Made by a program: the position numbers and the translations under genes. Under the pieces are notes generated by a model, which was not told the DNA's origin, searched no databases, and was given only the letters and a program-made list of their open reading frames with translations. Below are positions 44,425 through 55,434 of a stretch of DNA of 64,000 nt, piece after piece. The stretch's first letter is position 1. Each line of letters begins with the position of its first letter. Source of the DNA: Ariolimax columbianus (lineage: Eukaryota; Mollusca; Gastropoda; Stylommatophora; Arionidae); contig JAVGWX010000002.1 of assembly GCA_036924085.1 (NCBI GenBank), positions 153,425,571 to 153,489,570 of the forward strand, written 5' to 3'.

Positions 44425-45672
44425 TATATATATACACAAACACACGTTTTCAATTGAAACCGGACCCAGTGCTTTTATTACAAACATATGGAAGTTACAT
44501 GACCTGGTGTGACATAATTAAATATAACAATTGTTATGAAGCAAACATGCAACAGGCATAGTTTTTAAAAAAGTCATAGGCATTCATGCACGCATCCCAC
44601 AGCTTGGCTGGACGGCAGATGCGGTCCGAAAAAATGGACTTTGATTGCTCTGTGAACCACTTGGTCACCAAGGCCATAACGTCTGCATCGGAGTCGAATC
44701 TTCGTCCCATCATAGATTTTTTGTGAGGGTCGGAACAAATGAAGTAATAAGGGGACATGTCGAGGCTATAGGATGGGTGTGGCAGTACTTCCCACCTTTT
44801 CTGTGCTGACGCTTTCTGAACAATGTTCGAGACACGTGGACGCGCATTGTCGTGCAACAGAATCACACCACGCGAAAGTATGTCGTTTATTCTTGATTGC
44901 TGTATGCAGCTTGTCTAGTGTGTCATTGTAGAGGATGGCATTGATGTTCACGACAGGCTCTTTAAATTCTACCAACAAAAGTCCCTCATGGTCAAAAAAC
45001 GCTGTCAGCATAACCTTACCAGCGGAAATGTGTGACTCAATCGGCTCAAAGTGATGGGACCACGATTTAGCACCTACCACTATTCGCAAAAGAAACGTAT
45101 CGCAACAAATGGTTCAAACTCCATCTAATGCGTTCTTCCTTTTGGTGGTCGGTCATCAACCGAGGTACCCAATTTGAAAACACCTTCCAATACTTCCGTT
45201 TCCTGCCAACCACCATTTGAACTGTCCCTAGCGACACAGCGAATTCCTCTATCAATTTTGAGGATGGCATCTTCTGACGCAACAATATGCGCCTGACCTG
45301 GTCTCAGAAGATCTTTCGTTAACTCACGTCCTTCTTTACACGTCGTTGTCCAGTTCTTCACTGTTGTCTTCGACACACTTTTGTCATCATACACTGCCTG
45401 CATTCTGTGACGAATGTCAAATGGTTGACATCCTTCAGCTGTTAGAAACCAAATCATCGCTCGCTGATCAACTCTGGACAGATTCCGTATCACACCCGCC
45501 ATGTTTTCCCCGGTCTCCTAAGGAAACTATGAGTCGGAAGATAATGAAATTGTACAGACTTGGCGGTTGGTATATGCTGTTTACACCAGAAGTGACGCCA
45601 TCATGCGCATCGTACGTTTTTTCACTTGTTGCAGTTTGGTCCGGTTTCATTTGCACACATCTCATACAAATA
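44425..45672 (-). mobile_element. mariner element, near full length, inactive transposase
   Basis: It is about 1.25 kb, with matching ends. GAAACCGGACC lies about 35 bp from each edge in inverted orientation (44456-44466 and the complement at 45639-45649). The minus-strand transposase is split over at least three frames. It begins MAGVIRNLSRVDQRAMIWFL (HTH domain). SWSHHFEPIESHISAGK and AFFDHEGLLLVEF follow, then VILLHDNARPRVSNIVQ (second catalytic Asp), LPHPSYSLDMSPYYF and WFTEQSKSIFSDRI. The third catalytic Asp, normally in APSDY, is Tyr here. The element cannot catalyse transposition, though its ends might still be mobilised. Confidence 0.88.
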
Positions 45673-46149
45673 TATATTTATCTAAAACTGGATGTGTAGC
45701 AGTGCTAGATCTTATATTCAGGGATCAACCGAAGATGCTGGTTAGCTTGGTTTAGACTGCAGCCCTTTCCATGGTCAGGAAAAGGTAATCCCGTAGAGCA
45801 GCAGGACACATTTGATGAGGATCTAGGAGTCAGGTAACAACGTGTGTACGAGTCAGAAATAGTGCTGAATGAGTAGTTTCTGAGAGGTTTTGGTAACATG
45901 CTGGAGAGCGATAAGTGAATTGTTCTTGAACACATTAATTCTAAATGCGCCTATTTTAGTTTATGTTCAAATTGATCCCGATGTATTTGTGCTAGACTTT
46001 GGTGCGTAACATGAAAATATGACATCAGTAAAACTGAGGGCGGATATACACGATTGGGGAAAACTCGCGAGTACATACCATAGTCGCCGCCACGGCAACA
46101 TTTCTAGGCGCCATTGCGACCGTGATGTGTCATGACCTCCAATAGCTGA
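45673..46149. other. Unassigned stretch
   Basis: Nothing was recognised. Confidence 0.35.
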
Positions 46150-46340
46150 CACTGCTTCCGGGGATGATGTGTTAGAAACAACATTGTACTAGGCAACATC
46201 TTGTTGATGAGGTGGCTGACTAGTTCCCTTTCTCTCCGTCTTTCCTTCCCTAACAGGAAGGTAGGTGCCCGTTTACAACTAGATCGACTTGGAGGGTTCT
46301 GGTAACCCTATATCTGTGCCGTGATAGCGCTGCTCAAGAA
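46150..46340 (-). mobile_element. tRNA-derived SINE, family SINE-B
   Basis: Plus-strand reading gives CTTCCGGGGATGATGTGTTA, 'TTGATGAGGTGGCTGACTAG', 'CCCTAACAGGAAGGTAGGTG' and 'CGTTTACAACTAGATCGACTT'. This is the same order as the copy at 155-400, to which it is closest. Confidence 0.7.
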
Positions 46341-46489
46341 TTCCAATCTGGATGCTGAATAGGTTTCGGTGACCAATGAGCTTTACAGTTATAGTGAAGA
46401 AAGAACATGTGTGTGGGTGTGTCTCAATGGAATGGGCCTTCGCCGAAAGCAATAACAACACCATTTATCCTTCCTTGTTCGCAAAGGCT

Positions 46490-46560
46490 AAGTGGGCTGT
46501 ACTGTGTTTTTGCACATTAAGACTTCGTTCATCCGACTTCAACATGCATTTGCTATTGGT
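46490..46560 (-). mobile_element. SINE-A fragment
   Basis: 'GTTTTTGCACATTAAGACTT' and CATCCGACTTCAACATGCAT match the SINE-A body only, with no head. Confidence 0.5.
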
Positions 46561-46579
46561 TCACATCACATAGAAGGAA

Positions 46580-46905
46580 TGAAGACATGTGGGAGATAAG
46601 CTCAGAATAGTCAATGGAACGACAATAGAGAGAAGAAAATGAGGTTGGATAGGCCATGCGCTAAGGAAGGTACCGTCCAACATAGCCATGCAGACTCTCA
46701 CATCAAATCATCGCGGGAAGAGAAAGAGCCCTAAACAAAATATGGAGAGAAAAATGATAGGGGGAACTAAGATTAAATGGCTAACCCGTAGAGAGCAGAC
46801 CAGGATCGCGTATGCTGGTGTTGAGATGTGGCCAATGGCCTTTGCACCGAGGGAAGCGATGGGCTTCGACTCACTGATTGAATAGGAATGTAAGTATAAA
46901 TATTG
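46580..46905 (+). mobile_element. LINE fragment, C-terminus and 3' end (L-A)
   Basis: TIERRK*GWIGHALRK is followed by a degraded SNIAMQTLTSNHRGKRK and, after frameshifts, DVANGLCTEGSDGL. The 'GTAAGTATAAATA' end follows. A stop splits RRKWGW. GHALRK stands for the family's GHTLRK. Confidence 0.75.
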
Positions 46906-47284
46906 AGAAGTAGATTTACAGTCATATGAACAGGGAAGGGAGGGATACAGAGGTGAACAATCAAGGTTATACCGTTTGGGAGGGGAGCCCATTTATTAAA
47001 ATAATGCACGTTGAAGTTGGTTTCACTGAGTCATAATGTGCAAAGACACTACACCGATTAAATTAAGGAAAAGGAAAAATATAAACATTCATTTGAGACG
47101 CCAAAGAATATTGCCAACTAACTAGGACTGCAAACGTAAATGCTGGGATTGGAATGCAATAGAAACGTGACATCAACAAGAATAACATATGTAGGATTAT
47201 TTCCATGACTTATCACTAGTGTTTATTCTCATCACTGAGGTCCACTGGGGTGGATGTCTGCACTTTATAGATTAGTTTAAATTC
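46906..47284. other. Unassigned stretch
   Basis: Nothing was recognised. Confidence 0.35.
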
Positions 47285-47460
47285 GTGTTTCTCGTCTGCG
47301 GGTCAGCGAAAAAGTTATTTCGACTCCATCCCCTTAACTGCGGAGTTCGCCATGGGGTGATCTAAGTTATATAAAATTGTTGGTCGCATATTCGACTACC
47401 GACTAGGTATGAGAAGACTTTTTCAGCTCTGCCAGTGATCAAAACATAATGGATGTCAAT
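47285..47460 (+). repeat. Dispersed repeat family G, copy 1
   Basis: 'GGTGATCTAAGTT', 'AATTGTTGGTCGCATATTCG', ACTACCGACTAGGTATGAGA and 'CAGTGATCAAAA' match the reverse complement of 60085-60195 closely. GGTCGCATATTCGACTACC may be a decayed pol III box region, but that is a guess. Confidence 0.7.
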
Positions 47461-47594
47461 GCAGCCATTGGTCTCTCAGAAATAACCCTGCAGCTTTGGC
47501 TATCAAATATTATAAAAAAAGACGCGGTAATAGGTTTCGCACTTACTTTACTTGAATGAAATATTGAAATGAACACACTTATGCCACATCAAAC

Positions 47595-48590
47595 ACCACA
47601 ATGGCTTAGCAAGAACGATACTTTAGGGTATGATACCCACCGTAACTAACGTTTTTATACTGGTTTAGAAGACTGCAGAGTGTATACAACCAGTTTCATA
47701 TAAATTAAATTGCCTTAAAAACGATGCGCATACAATCTATTCTTGAATGGGAAAAATGTTCACTGGCTCCGCTATTTCCTGTGGCAATGCATTCCAAGCA
47801 TTCACTATTCTCTTGCTAAAAGAATATTTCCTCGTGTCTAATCTGGTCCTTTCTTTGCGTCAATTTGTTGCTCTGCTAACTTGTTCTTGTAGGTGGATGT
47901 ATTTTGAACAGCTTGTTATAGTCTAATTTATTCTTTCCGTTATTATATTATAAACCTGTATTAAGTCACCTCGAATTCTTCTCTTTTCTAGACACTGTAG
48001 GCCGGTTTTTCTCTTTCCTCGTAACTGTAATTTTGGACTCCCACTATCAGCTTGGTCGCTCTTCTTTTGTATCATTTCCATCATGTTTATATTCCCTCAA
48101 CGATAAGGACACACCTCTGCACGGTACGTTAATCTAGGTCTAATTAATGCTTTATAATTGTACAGTTTGACAATCACTTGCTTGCTCCTGTGCTTAATTT
48201 TTATTTTCATCATACCTAACATTGCATTTGCCTTTTTCACTGCTATCTGGACTTGCTCACTCACTTTACCTGTATGATCTATTATAACTCCTAGGTCCCT
48301 TTCCCATCTTTCTAATATTGTATATATTTCCCATTATGTAATTATGTTCCATATTGGATCTACCCATGTGGATGACTGACTATACATGTATCTACATTAA
48401 ACTCCATTTGCCAGCTTACAGACCATTCTCGAATTTTATTTAAATCCTAACTCAATATATCCACTTCAGCTTTAGATGAGACACCACTGTCTCGTTTTGT
48501 GTCCTCCGCGAATTTTGCAATCATGGATCCATATCGTTTGTATACATATCAAGAACAAAATTGGTCTCAAAATCTAGCCATGTGGCACTC
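47595..48590 (-). mobile_element. LINE remnant, RT C-terminal half (L-F, CR1/L2-like)
   Basis: Reading minus from 48590, KWSATWLDF, then GRSNMEHNYIMGN, the 'VKLY..L' thumb and LKLGRL-type blocks appear with many stops. FKNRL-type codons appear near 47740. Its 3' flank ('GTCTTCTAAACCAGTATAAA') matches that of the copy at 12735-13480. It is heavily decayed, and motif C is not recoverable by eye. Confidence 0.75.
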
Positions 48591-48930
48591 CACTTTTTAC
48601 TTCCAACGACTGAGACGATGAGGCTAACGTCTTGTCAGGCAAAACACACTGATCAGACAATGTTAGCCAGGGTCAGGAGAAATATACTGACCAAGACCCT
48701 AACCTGACCTCCTCATTGGTCGCCCTGGAAACGGGCTGTTGTCGAGGACAACAGTCTGGCTAACAAGGTGAAGTTCGACGTGATCCCCGTAGTAGTGAGC
48801 GACACACAGATGAAGCCAAGCATAGCACAACCACCTGGAGGACCACGGTCCACCTTCATCAGCACGCTCGGGATGTGAAGACAGCCACTTAACGCCCTTT
48901 TCAGGACGCACAAAAGAGTAACCTACTCAT
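48590..48930. repeat. Dispersed repeat family C, copy 2
   Basis: It is collinear with 32600-32985. 'GATCCCCGTAGTAGTGAGCG', 'CAGATGAAGCCAAGCATAGC' and 'CACCTGGAGGACC' are shared. Here it abuts LINE remnants on both sides. Confidence 0.7.
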
Positions 48931-49135
48931 TGTGGGCATTCGCAAACAACAACTCCACACGACTGGTGGCGAAAGATCAAAATTCAGGCAGAGAAGAAGA
49001 TGGGCAATGGACATTACAGAGACTCTGGGATTAACAGTGGCAGGGACGGGAAAGCTGGTCAGGGATTGAGTATCTTACATGTCGGTTGTCATGAGAGCGG
49101 TGTTCTGTAAAAGGATATGATGATTGCTTTATCAA
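48925..49135 (+). mobile_element. LINE fragment, extreme C-terminus (L-C-like)
   Basis: GGERSKFRQRRRWAMDITET and LGLTVAGTGKLVRD, then SVVMRAVFCKRI, with the 3' end 'GGTGTTCTGTAAAAGGATAT' + GATGATT. This is the '(Q/R)RRRWxxDIxExLGxTVAEAG' ending, 5'-truncated to about 210 bp. Confidence 0.75.
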
Positions 49136-50084
49136 AAGCCGAAGACGTTCTATTATTAGCATTTTTATTTACTGTTCAATATCTTATTATTTTGAATAAC
49201 TATACCATTTTCATTGTATAATAGTGTGAAAAACGAATACATAAAATACTATATCAATAGTGTTTTTTTAATTCTTTCCAACGAGTCTGCGACATTTTTT
49301 TTTCTATTTGCATCTGTCTTGTGTGTTAAACGGATGGGAAACACGTGTTCACATTACTCAAGCCAACCCTAAAACGCGGGAATTATATTTTAAGAAAGGT
49401 GATCGAAGCAACTAGAGATAATAAGTTACACAATCTAGATCATGCCACAACCCTGAAATCCAGTTGCTAGAAAGACTAGAATGGATCGGCGACAACCACA
49501 GCGGTGTAGTTATTTATGAAAGAAGACTGGATACTACCACAATTATAGAAAGCCAGATTCCAGAACCCCCGACAACCTAAAGCAGTACACAACAAATCCA
49601 TGACGCCAATTGGCCAAGAAATGTTGCCCTGGCGCCTAACACTTCAGAACGGGTATCGTATTTACTCGCACAATTTCTCCCATCGCGTATATCCCCTCTC
49701 AGAATTACAGACAAAATCATCTTTTCCTCTCCTTCCGCCGACATTTTTAGGCAAGACTGTCGGCGCACGTTTCGTGGCAGATACGATAAAGCACAAAATA
49801 AAGAATTCATATTTTCAAGAAAAATTCGCAGATATCCTCCGGCATGTTGCACAACCCACCGAGAAACTTTTCTTTCAACTATACGTCTGGCCACAACATT
49901 TTATACCTGGCGCCTAGATAATAAACACATTTGTCTCCCCCTGACCCTAAGTTCGCTGGGATGACTACATTTAGTCTCTGAGAGACCGGAACCAGATCAA
50001 TAGGGTGACAGCCCATGGAACAGTCCGGCATTCACTCTGGCAAATCTCTACATCCCAAAGTAGAAGAGGAGAAATTGAGTGAGT
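49136..50084. other. Unassigned non-coding stretch
   Basis: It holds a 105-codon open frame on each strand at 49577-49917 (plus-strand frame with KTVGARFVADTIKHKI). I recognise no domain and see no convincing splice sites. Confidence 0.35.
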
Positions 50085-50285
50085 AAAGGTAGTCACATAC
50101 CAGACACTGCTGTTCGGAATGAAGTGTTAAAGGATACACTGTACTCGCTGTCTTTCCTTCGCTTACAGTAAGCCAGGTACCCATTTACAACTGGTCCAAC
50201 TACTACTACAGATAGAGCGAGCTGAGCCCTGTACCTTTATCGCGAAAAGCGAGTGATCTACCACTTCGCCGATCAGGTGTTATGA
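50085..50285 (-). mobile_element. tRNA-derived SINE, family SINE-B
   Basis: On the minus strand the head GGCGAAGTGGTAGATCACTC is tRNA-like. The body GTTGTAAATGGGTACCTGGC + TTACTGTAAGCG and the end CGAACAGCAGTGTCTGG are well preserved. This is the best reference copy of SINE-B in the window. Confidence 0.8.
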
Positions 50286-50338
50286 GTGAGTACATAAAGG
50301 ATTTATCCATACCTTACAAGTTTTCTAGTAAAAGATTC

Positions 50339-51095
50339 AAGTAAAACAAGAACTGTAACCAATAGTGAGTTGGCCACTATCACCCTCAAAACAAGTAAAA
50401 CTAGGGCTTTAATCAATAGTGAGTTGGCCACTATCACCATCGAAACAAGTAAAACTAGGACTGTAATCAATAGTGAGTTGGCCACTATCACCATCGAAAC
50501 AAGTAAAACTAGGACTGTAATCAATAGTGAGTTGGCCACTATCACCATCGAAACAAGTAAAACTAGGGCTGTAATCAATAGTGAGTTGGCCACTATCACC
50601 ATCGAAACAAGTAAAACTAGGACTGTAATCAATAGTGAGTTGGCCACTATCACCATCGAAACAAGTAAAACTAGGACTGTAATCAATAGTGAGTTGGCCA
50701 CTATCACCCTCAAAACAAGTAAAACTAGGACTGTAATCAATAGTGAGTTGGCCACTATCACCCTCAAAACAAGTAAAACTAGGACTGTAACCAATAGTGA
50801 GTTGGCCACTATCACCCTCAAAACAAGTAAAACTAGGACTGTAACCAATAGTGAGTTGGCCACTATCACCCTCAAAACAAGTAAAACTAGGACTGTAATC
50901 AATAGTGAGTTCGTCATTATCACCATCGAAACAAGTAAAACTAGGACTGTAATCAATAGTGAGTTCGTCATTATCACCATCGAAACAAGTAAAACTAGGA
51001 CTGTAATCAATAAATAATTGGTCATTATCACCATCGAAACAAGTAAAACTAGGACTGTAATCAATAATGAGTTGGTCATTATCGCCATCAAAACG
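50339..51095. repeat. Minisatellite, 54 bp unit
   Basis: The unit ACTAGGACTGTAATCAATAG + TGAGTTGGCCACTATCACCA + TCGAAACAAGTAAA occurs about 14 times. Subtypes (CTCAAAAC versus ATCGAAAC, TTGGCC versus TTCGTC) cluster in blocks. At 18 codons per unit it keeps a 271-codon frame open on the minus strand (LLITVLVLLVSMVIVANS, membrane-like) and 215 codons on the plus. These are repeat artefacts unless transcripts show otherwise. Confidence 0.96.
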
Positions 51096-51221
51096 CGTTT
51101 AGCTTCCGTCTTCGACAAACATGCACCTGAGTCAAGAGATTGACCTGATGGACCAAAGGTAACAAATGCCGTTATAATAGTTTTGTGTTTTAACCAAATG
51201 AATAGAACAGAAGTACCTACA

Positions 51222-51470
51222 TATGTTTTCTCGCTCGCCTTATTTCTCTATTCCCCAAGGCGGTGTGCATTGCAATATGTTTTTATTGTGCGCATGTCGT
51301 CCAAGTGCATTTGGATTCGGCATGAATTTTATGTAAGGGTCTGCTTCCTCCTGCATTTTCTAAAGGGTTTGCTTCCCTGGGGTAACGGCCAGTGCTGTGA
51401 TGGAGAGCTAACCCAGCACCTACCGGGTTGGTAGCCATGTCACTTAACCACTGGTCCAGGCCGTTACCAC
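51222..51470 (-). mobile_element. tRNA-derived SINE, family SINE-A
   Basis: The minus-strand head GGCCTGGACCAGTGGTTAAG (A-box region) has GGGTTAGCTCTCC at the B-box position (decayed). The body matches 14708-14960 block by block ('CGCCTTATTTCTC', 'CAAGGCGGTGTGCATTGCA'). Confidence 0.85.
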
Positions 51471-51477
51471 ATTTCTA

Positions 51478-51795
51478 GTGACATATATCAGAACCCCTAG
51501 AGCCATTTATCAGAACCCCTAGAGCCATATATCAGAACCCCTAGAGACATATATCAGAACTCCTAGCGACATATATCAGAACCCCTAGCGATATATCAGA
51601 ACCCCTAGAGCCATTTATCAGAACCCCTAGAGCCATATATCAGAACCCCTAGAGACATATATCAGAACTCCTAGCGACATATATCAGAACCCCTAGCGAT
51701 ATATCAGAACCCCTAGAGCCATATATCAGAACCCCTAGAGCCATATATCAGAACCCCCAGAGCCATATCACGTAACTCATAGAGACACATATCAT
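51478..51795. repeat. Minisatellite, 22 bp unit with 108 bp duplication
   Basis: 'AGAGCCATATATCAGAACCCCT' repeats about 14 times. A 108 bp block (starting at 51502 and again at 51610) is duplicated essentially perfectly, including a short 'AGCGATATATCAG' variant. Confidence 0.92.
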
Positions 51796-53809
51796 GAAAC
51801 ACGAAACTCTAGGGAACACTTGTTCAGCTATTCTGATATATCTTTTGGTGTGACACTTATATTCGGGGGGAAAAAACACAGACAATAGAGGAGACAAGAC
51901 AGTGTATGTCCCCTAACCCCCATCAGTCTCCTTCGTCGTCATGGTGAAACTGAGATTTTTTTGTTACGCTGTGCCGTAGTTGATATGGGTCGCTATAGCT
52001 GGCAGGTAAGGAACTGGCCTATCAAGAAACGAAAGAACGATACCAAGAAACGGTCGATGGTTAGAATCACGCGAGCTGGTTAGATCGCCGTTTAGTCCTA
52101 TCGGAGATGGACGAAATAGTGAAGACCCAGTAAAAAGACCAATGGCAGTTGAAAGTATAAAAGAGCAGGCTCTTAGCCACTGTCCTGTGCCAAATTCTAA
52201 ATGCAATACTCCAAAATCTAAATGTAATACTACCCAAAGGTACTCGGCATAGAAGTAAAAAAGGAGGAGCCCCCCCCCCCCCCATGTTGTGGCGCAACAG
52301 ACCAATCACCTGTTTGTCTGCACACACAATCGCAAATATAGAAGATACCCATGAACTGTCACATGAAGAAGATTGTGTGTGTGAGAGAGACAGAGACACT
52401 TACATTTCATATAAACTACATGCTACCTAAACCAATAAGCCATTCTTTTCCCTGACACAAATTTAATTTTGAAACATGTTCAGTTGTACAGAGCTGCTTC
52501 TCCCTCAAGCAATCATGATAGAAAGAAAAACACACACAAAAAACAGAAGCATTTCCTTCAATGATTACTTGATTCCCCGATATAAGCAGATTTACAATAA
52601 TTGAAGTCCTCTCTTTTAATCAATTTTTTAGCCGATCGTCTCAAACTACCCATAACTTTAAATTGACTCGATCGAGTTTAAAAATGCCACTTGCTGATGT
52701 AATTGCATAAGTTATTGATCGGACACTATTATTTATTGTTAATTATTTATAGGTGACAAAACTAGAAAAGATCTTGCAAAATAGAAGTAATAATAGCAGT
52801 ACAATTGTGCAGAATGACCACAAGTCAAAGTGTATTGTGTGTTTATTAAGGAAAAGAAAGCTCTTTCTGCGTTCAATATCACGTAAATTACCACAATCTA
52901 ACGCTAAACAAAAAACTAGCCTTCTGCAAATTGCATAAAGTTATACTGACAGAATAAACTCTTAGGACACACTTAACAGTGCACACCACTTCTACACCTT
53001 CCCCAGGGCTCTTCTTACGTTTTTATCTTCTCCCTGCACTATTTAGAAGCCCCCCAATAATTGCCCAAGTGGAAAATTATGATTGTGGAAGCTTCAGAGA
53101 CTGATGTAGAAGGAGAGAGGTACAAAATAAGTTAGAGAGGGGAGGGCTGACAATCTGAACATCGATCTTAACTTGAAGAAGAATCTAGTGCGAAAACTAG
53201 CATTTCCCTTGGGTTGTCGTTTGTGTAAAACCTGGCCCCAACATTCAATCACCACCCTCTGACATTTGGTGAAGAGTAAAAACGTGTCACGGAATTCTGT
53301 TGGATGCTGACAGGGTGAAAATGTCTTTCTATAAGGTGAAAGATATTCAATGGGTGGCTTATTTCCTTTCTTAAAGAGTGAAATAAAATAACCAGGAAGA
53401 CAGGTATGTCTACTGACTTACACAGGGAGTATAGTTCAACGTTCCTCAAACTAGTAGTCCTTGCACCCGTGCCGGTCAGTGATCCCTCAGTTGACGATTC
53501 GCAAAGTCCGCCAAGAAGCTGGACTCGCTTGAAAAGATCTTCAAAACCCCAAGATTGTCTCCCGATCCAAACAACGATATCTGTGATATGTTTGGTACAA
53601 AAATGGACGGAACTCTTTCCAAATCAATGACTAAAATGTTCATATCATTTTAATATGATCGAACTTGAACAATGATCAATAAACTGGCCTGCTGCAGTGG
53701 ATAAATTCCTGACGGTTCCTCACACCTAACAGTAAGGGAAGCACTGGTATAGCAATTAGGCTTTTATTACCCGATATAATTATTTTTATAGGGTGAGCTC
53801 TACAACAGA
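51796..53809. other. Unassigned non-coding stretch
   Basis: A C-rich run lies at 52269-52283 and a GT/GA run at 52374-52396. AT-rich sequence fills 52440-52960. Small frames (for example 52753-52938, Lys/Ser-rich) have no recognisable domain. No RT blocks were found. Confidence 0.4.
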
Positions 53810-53985
53810 CACGGCTGTCGGGGATAAAGTGTTAAAAAACTTCAATGTACCAGACCTCATCTCTGTATGAGGTGGGAGGTGACAATTCCGTCCCTTGCAA
53901 ACAGTAAGTCAGGTACTCATTACAGCTGGGTTAACTGTAGCGTGTCGATAACCCGGTACCTTTTGCAGCAAGAAGAGATGACTAC
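53810..53985 (-). mobile_element. tRNA-derived SINE, family SINE-B
   Basis: On the minus strand GGTACCGGGTTATCGACACG (B-box region) is followed by AACCCAGCTGTAATGAGTAC + CTGACTTACTGTTTGC. It ends at CCCCGACAGCCGTGTCTG. Confidence 0.75.
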
Positions 53986-54094
53986 TCAGATGCACACCTA
54001 ATACAGATACACAAAATAAGAATACAAAATGAGGACATTTTTATTTTATTGGGAAGCTTACGGAAATCTAAAATACACAAAAATAAAAATAGCA

Positions 54095-54460
54095 TATAAA
54101 GTTTGTTCTTGTGCAGCGGCTCTGAAACATGGAGGACAACAAAAACAACACCGAAGAAGATGCAGACTTTCGTAAATAGACGCCTGCCAAGATTGGAGAT
54201 TGAAATGATATGATCGCTAATGTAAAACTGTTGGAAAGAACATTTAAAATAAACCAGTTGATAACAATACAGGACAGCCTCCGAGACACGAAAAGTAGAG
54301 GCAAGGCCAAAAAACAAGGAGAAGGAACTCGAGACAAGCACAATGGAAACTGTGAATATGCGGGCACAGCAGAAACGAATGGCACAGGGCAGGAGAACTT
54401 GGCGAGTAGATCCGTGCGCCACATGGAGGTGACAGATTTTGATTGAGTCATTGATAGGAA
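54095..54460 (+). mobile_element. LINE fragment, thumb to C-terminus (L-A)
   Basis: Decayed SETWRTTKT-like sequence leads to KKMQTFVNRRLPRLEIEMI and NKPVDNNT. 'RPKNK'-like KARPKNKEKELETSTMET and QKRMAQGRRTWRVDPCATWR follow. The order and spacing fit L-A, with frame changes. Confidence 0.75.
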
Positions 54461-54639
54461 GACTGCAGAAACGATCTATAGTGTGACAATGTAGATTCGG
54501 GAAGAGAAGATTGTCAACGGGACATCGACTCTCCATCTCACTTTTCTCGGGCACATAAAACGAATGCTTAAACTTTTTTTTATTATTTTTACTGTGGTAA
54601 TTACTTTACTGAAGCTCGAAATTGGAGCAAAGAATAGTG

Positions 54640-54845
54640 ACACTGTAGCCTGCCAGGCACGTCGTAAGAGGTGACTAAAGAGCGTTGGACAAGGGGCTAA
54701 CTACCCAATCCCATAGAAACTTTCACTCACACAGATTTTCAACAGGTATAGATAGGTCAACATTTGGTGATTACGCGTGTTTGTTTAAGACATATGCTCC
54801 ACAAGGAGCGTAAAAGGTTTTCACGACTGATGATTGGTTTAATTA
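54640..54845 (+). repeat. Dispersed repeat family F, copy
   Basis: CACGTCGTAAGAGGTGACTA, GGTCAACATTTGGTGATTAC, GCGTGTTTGTT and TGCTCCACAAGGAGCGTAAA are shared with 37430-37600. Partial matches to its 5' block lie at 56660-56720 and 62455-62520. Confidence 0.6.
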
Positions 54846-55139
54846 TGTATTAGTCAGCTCATACGCACACAACCAATAAGTTGTAGGCATATTCTGTTTG
54901 TTTGCATTAGTTCTTAAAACTGGTCTACATAGAGAAAATTAACATGTTTAGATGAGTGAAATGAATTCAGTTATTTGTTGTTGCCACAAGCGATGCATTT
55001 GGACACCACTAAAGCTGGTAACTGTACGATAAGCCTGAATCTGAACAATTGTAGTTGCACAAGCATTGGTTTTACATGAGGCTGGTAGCCCCATGTACAT
55101 ACATCTTTATAGTCCCGTTTCACAACATGCTTGGAAAGT

Positions 55140-55222
55140 TACAGTGGTACTATCCTTCTCAACATGTTGTGGTACTATCCTTCTCAACCCGTTGTGGTAC
55201 TATTCTTCTCAACCCATGTACC
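55140..55222. repeat. Short tandem repeat, 25 bp unit
   Basis: GTGGTACTATCCTTCTCAAC + ATGTT occurs three times. Confidence 0.85.
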
Positions 55223-55434
55223 GCTCAAACGAGAAGGATATTTTTTACATAATATAACACCTCTCCCTTTCCCCCCAACTTTAAAAACAATTTATAACAA
55301 GTAGGGGGGGGGGAGGGGTGAAGACGAGGAGATAAAGAGACGAGGTGGTTAACAGCATGGATCACAGCCCAAATTTGTTGTCCTTGAAATTCATGAAACA
55401 GGGAGGCTATGTGTCTATGGAAAGTAAACCCAAT

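Noticed and set aside
50303..51118. 271-codon minus-strand frame resembling a multi-pass membrane protein
   Set aside because: It is an 18-residue repeat from the 54 bp array. The plus strand is equally open.
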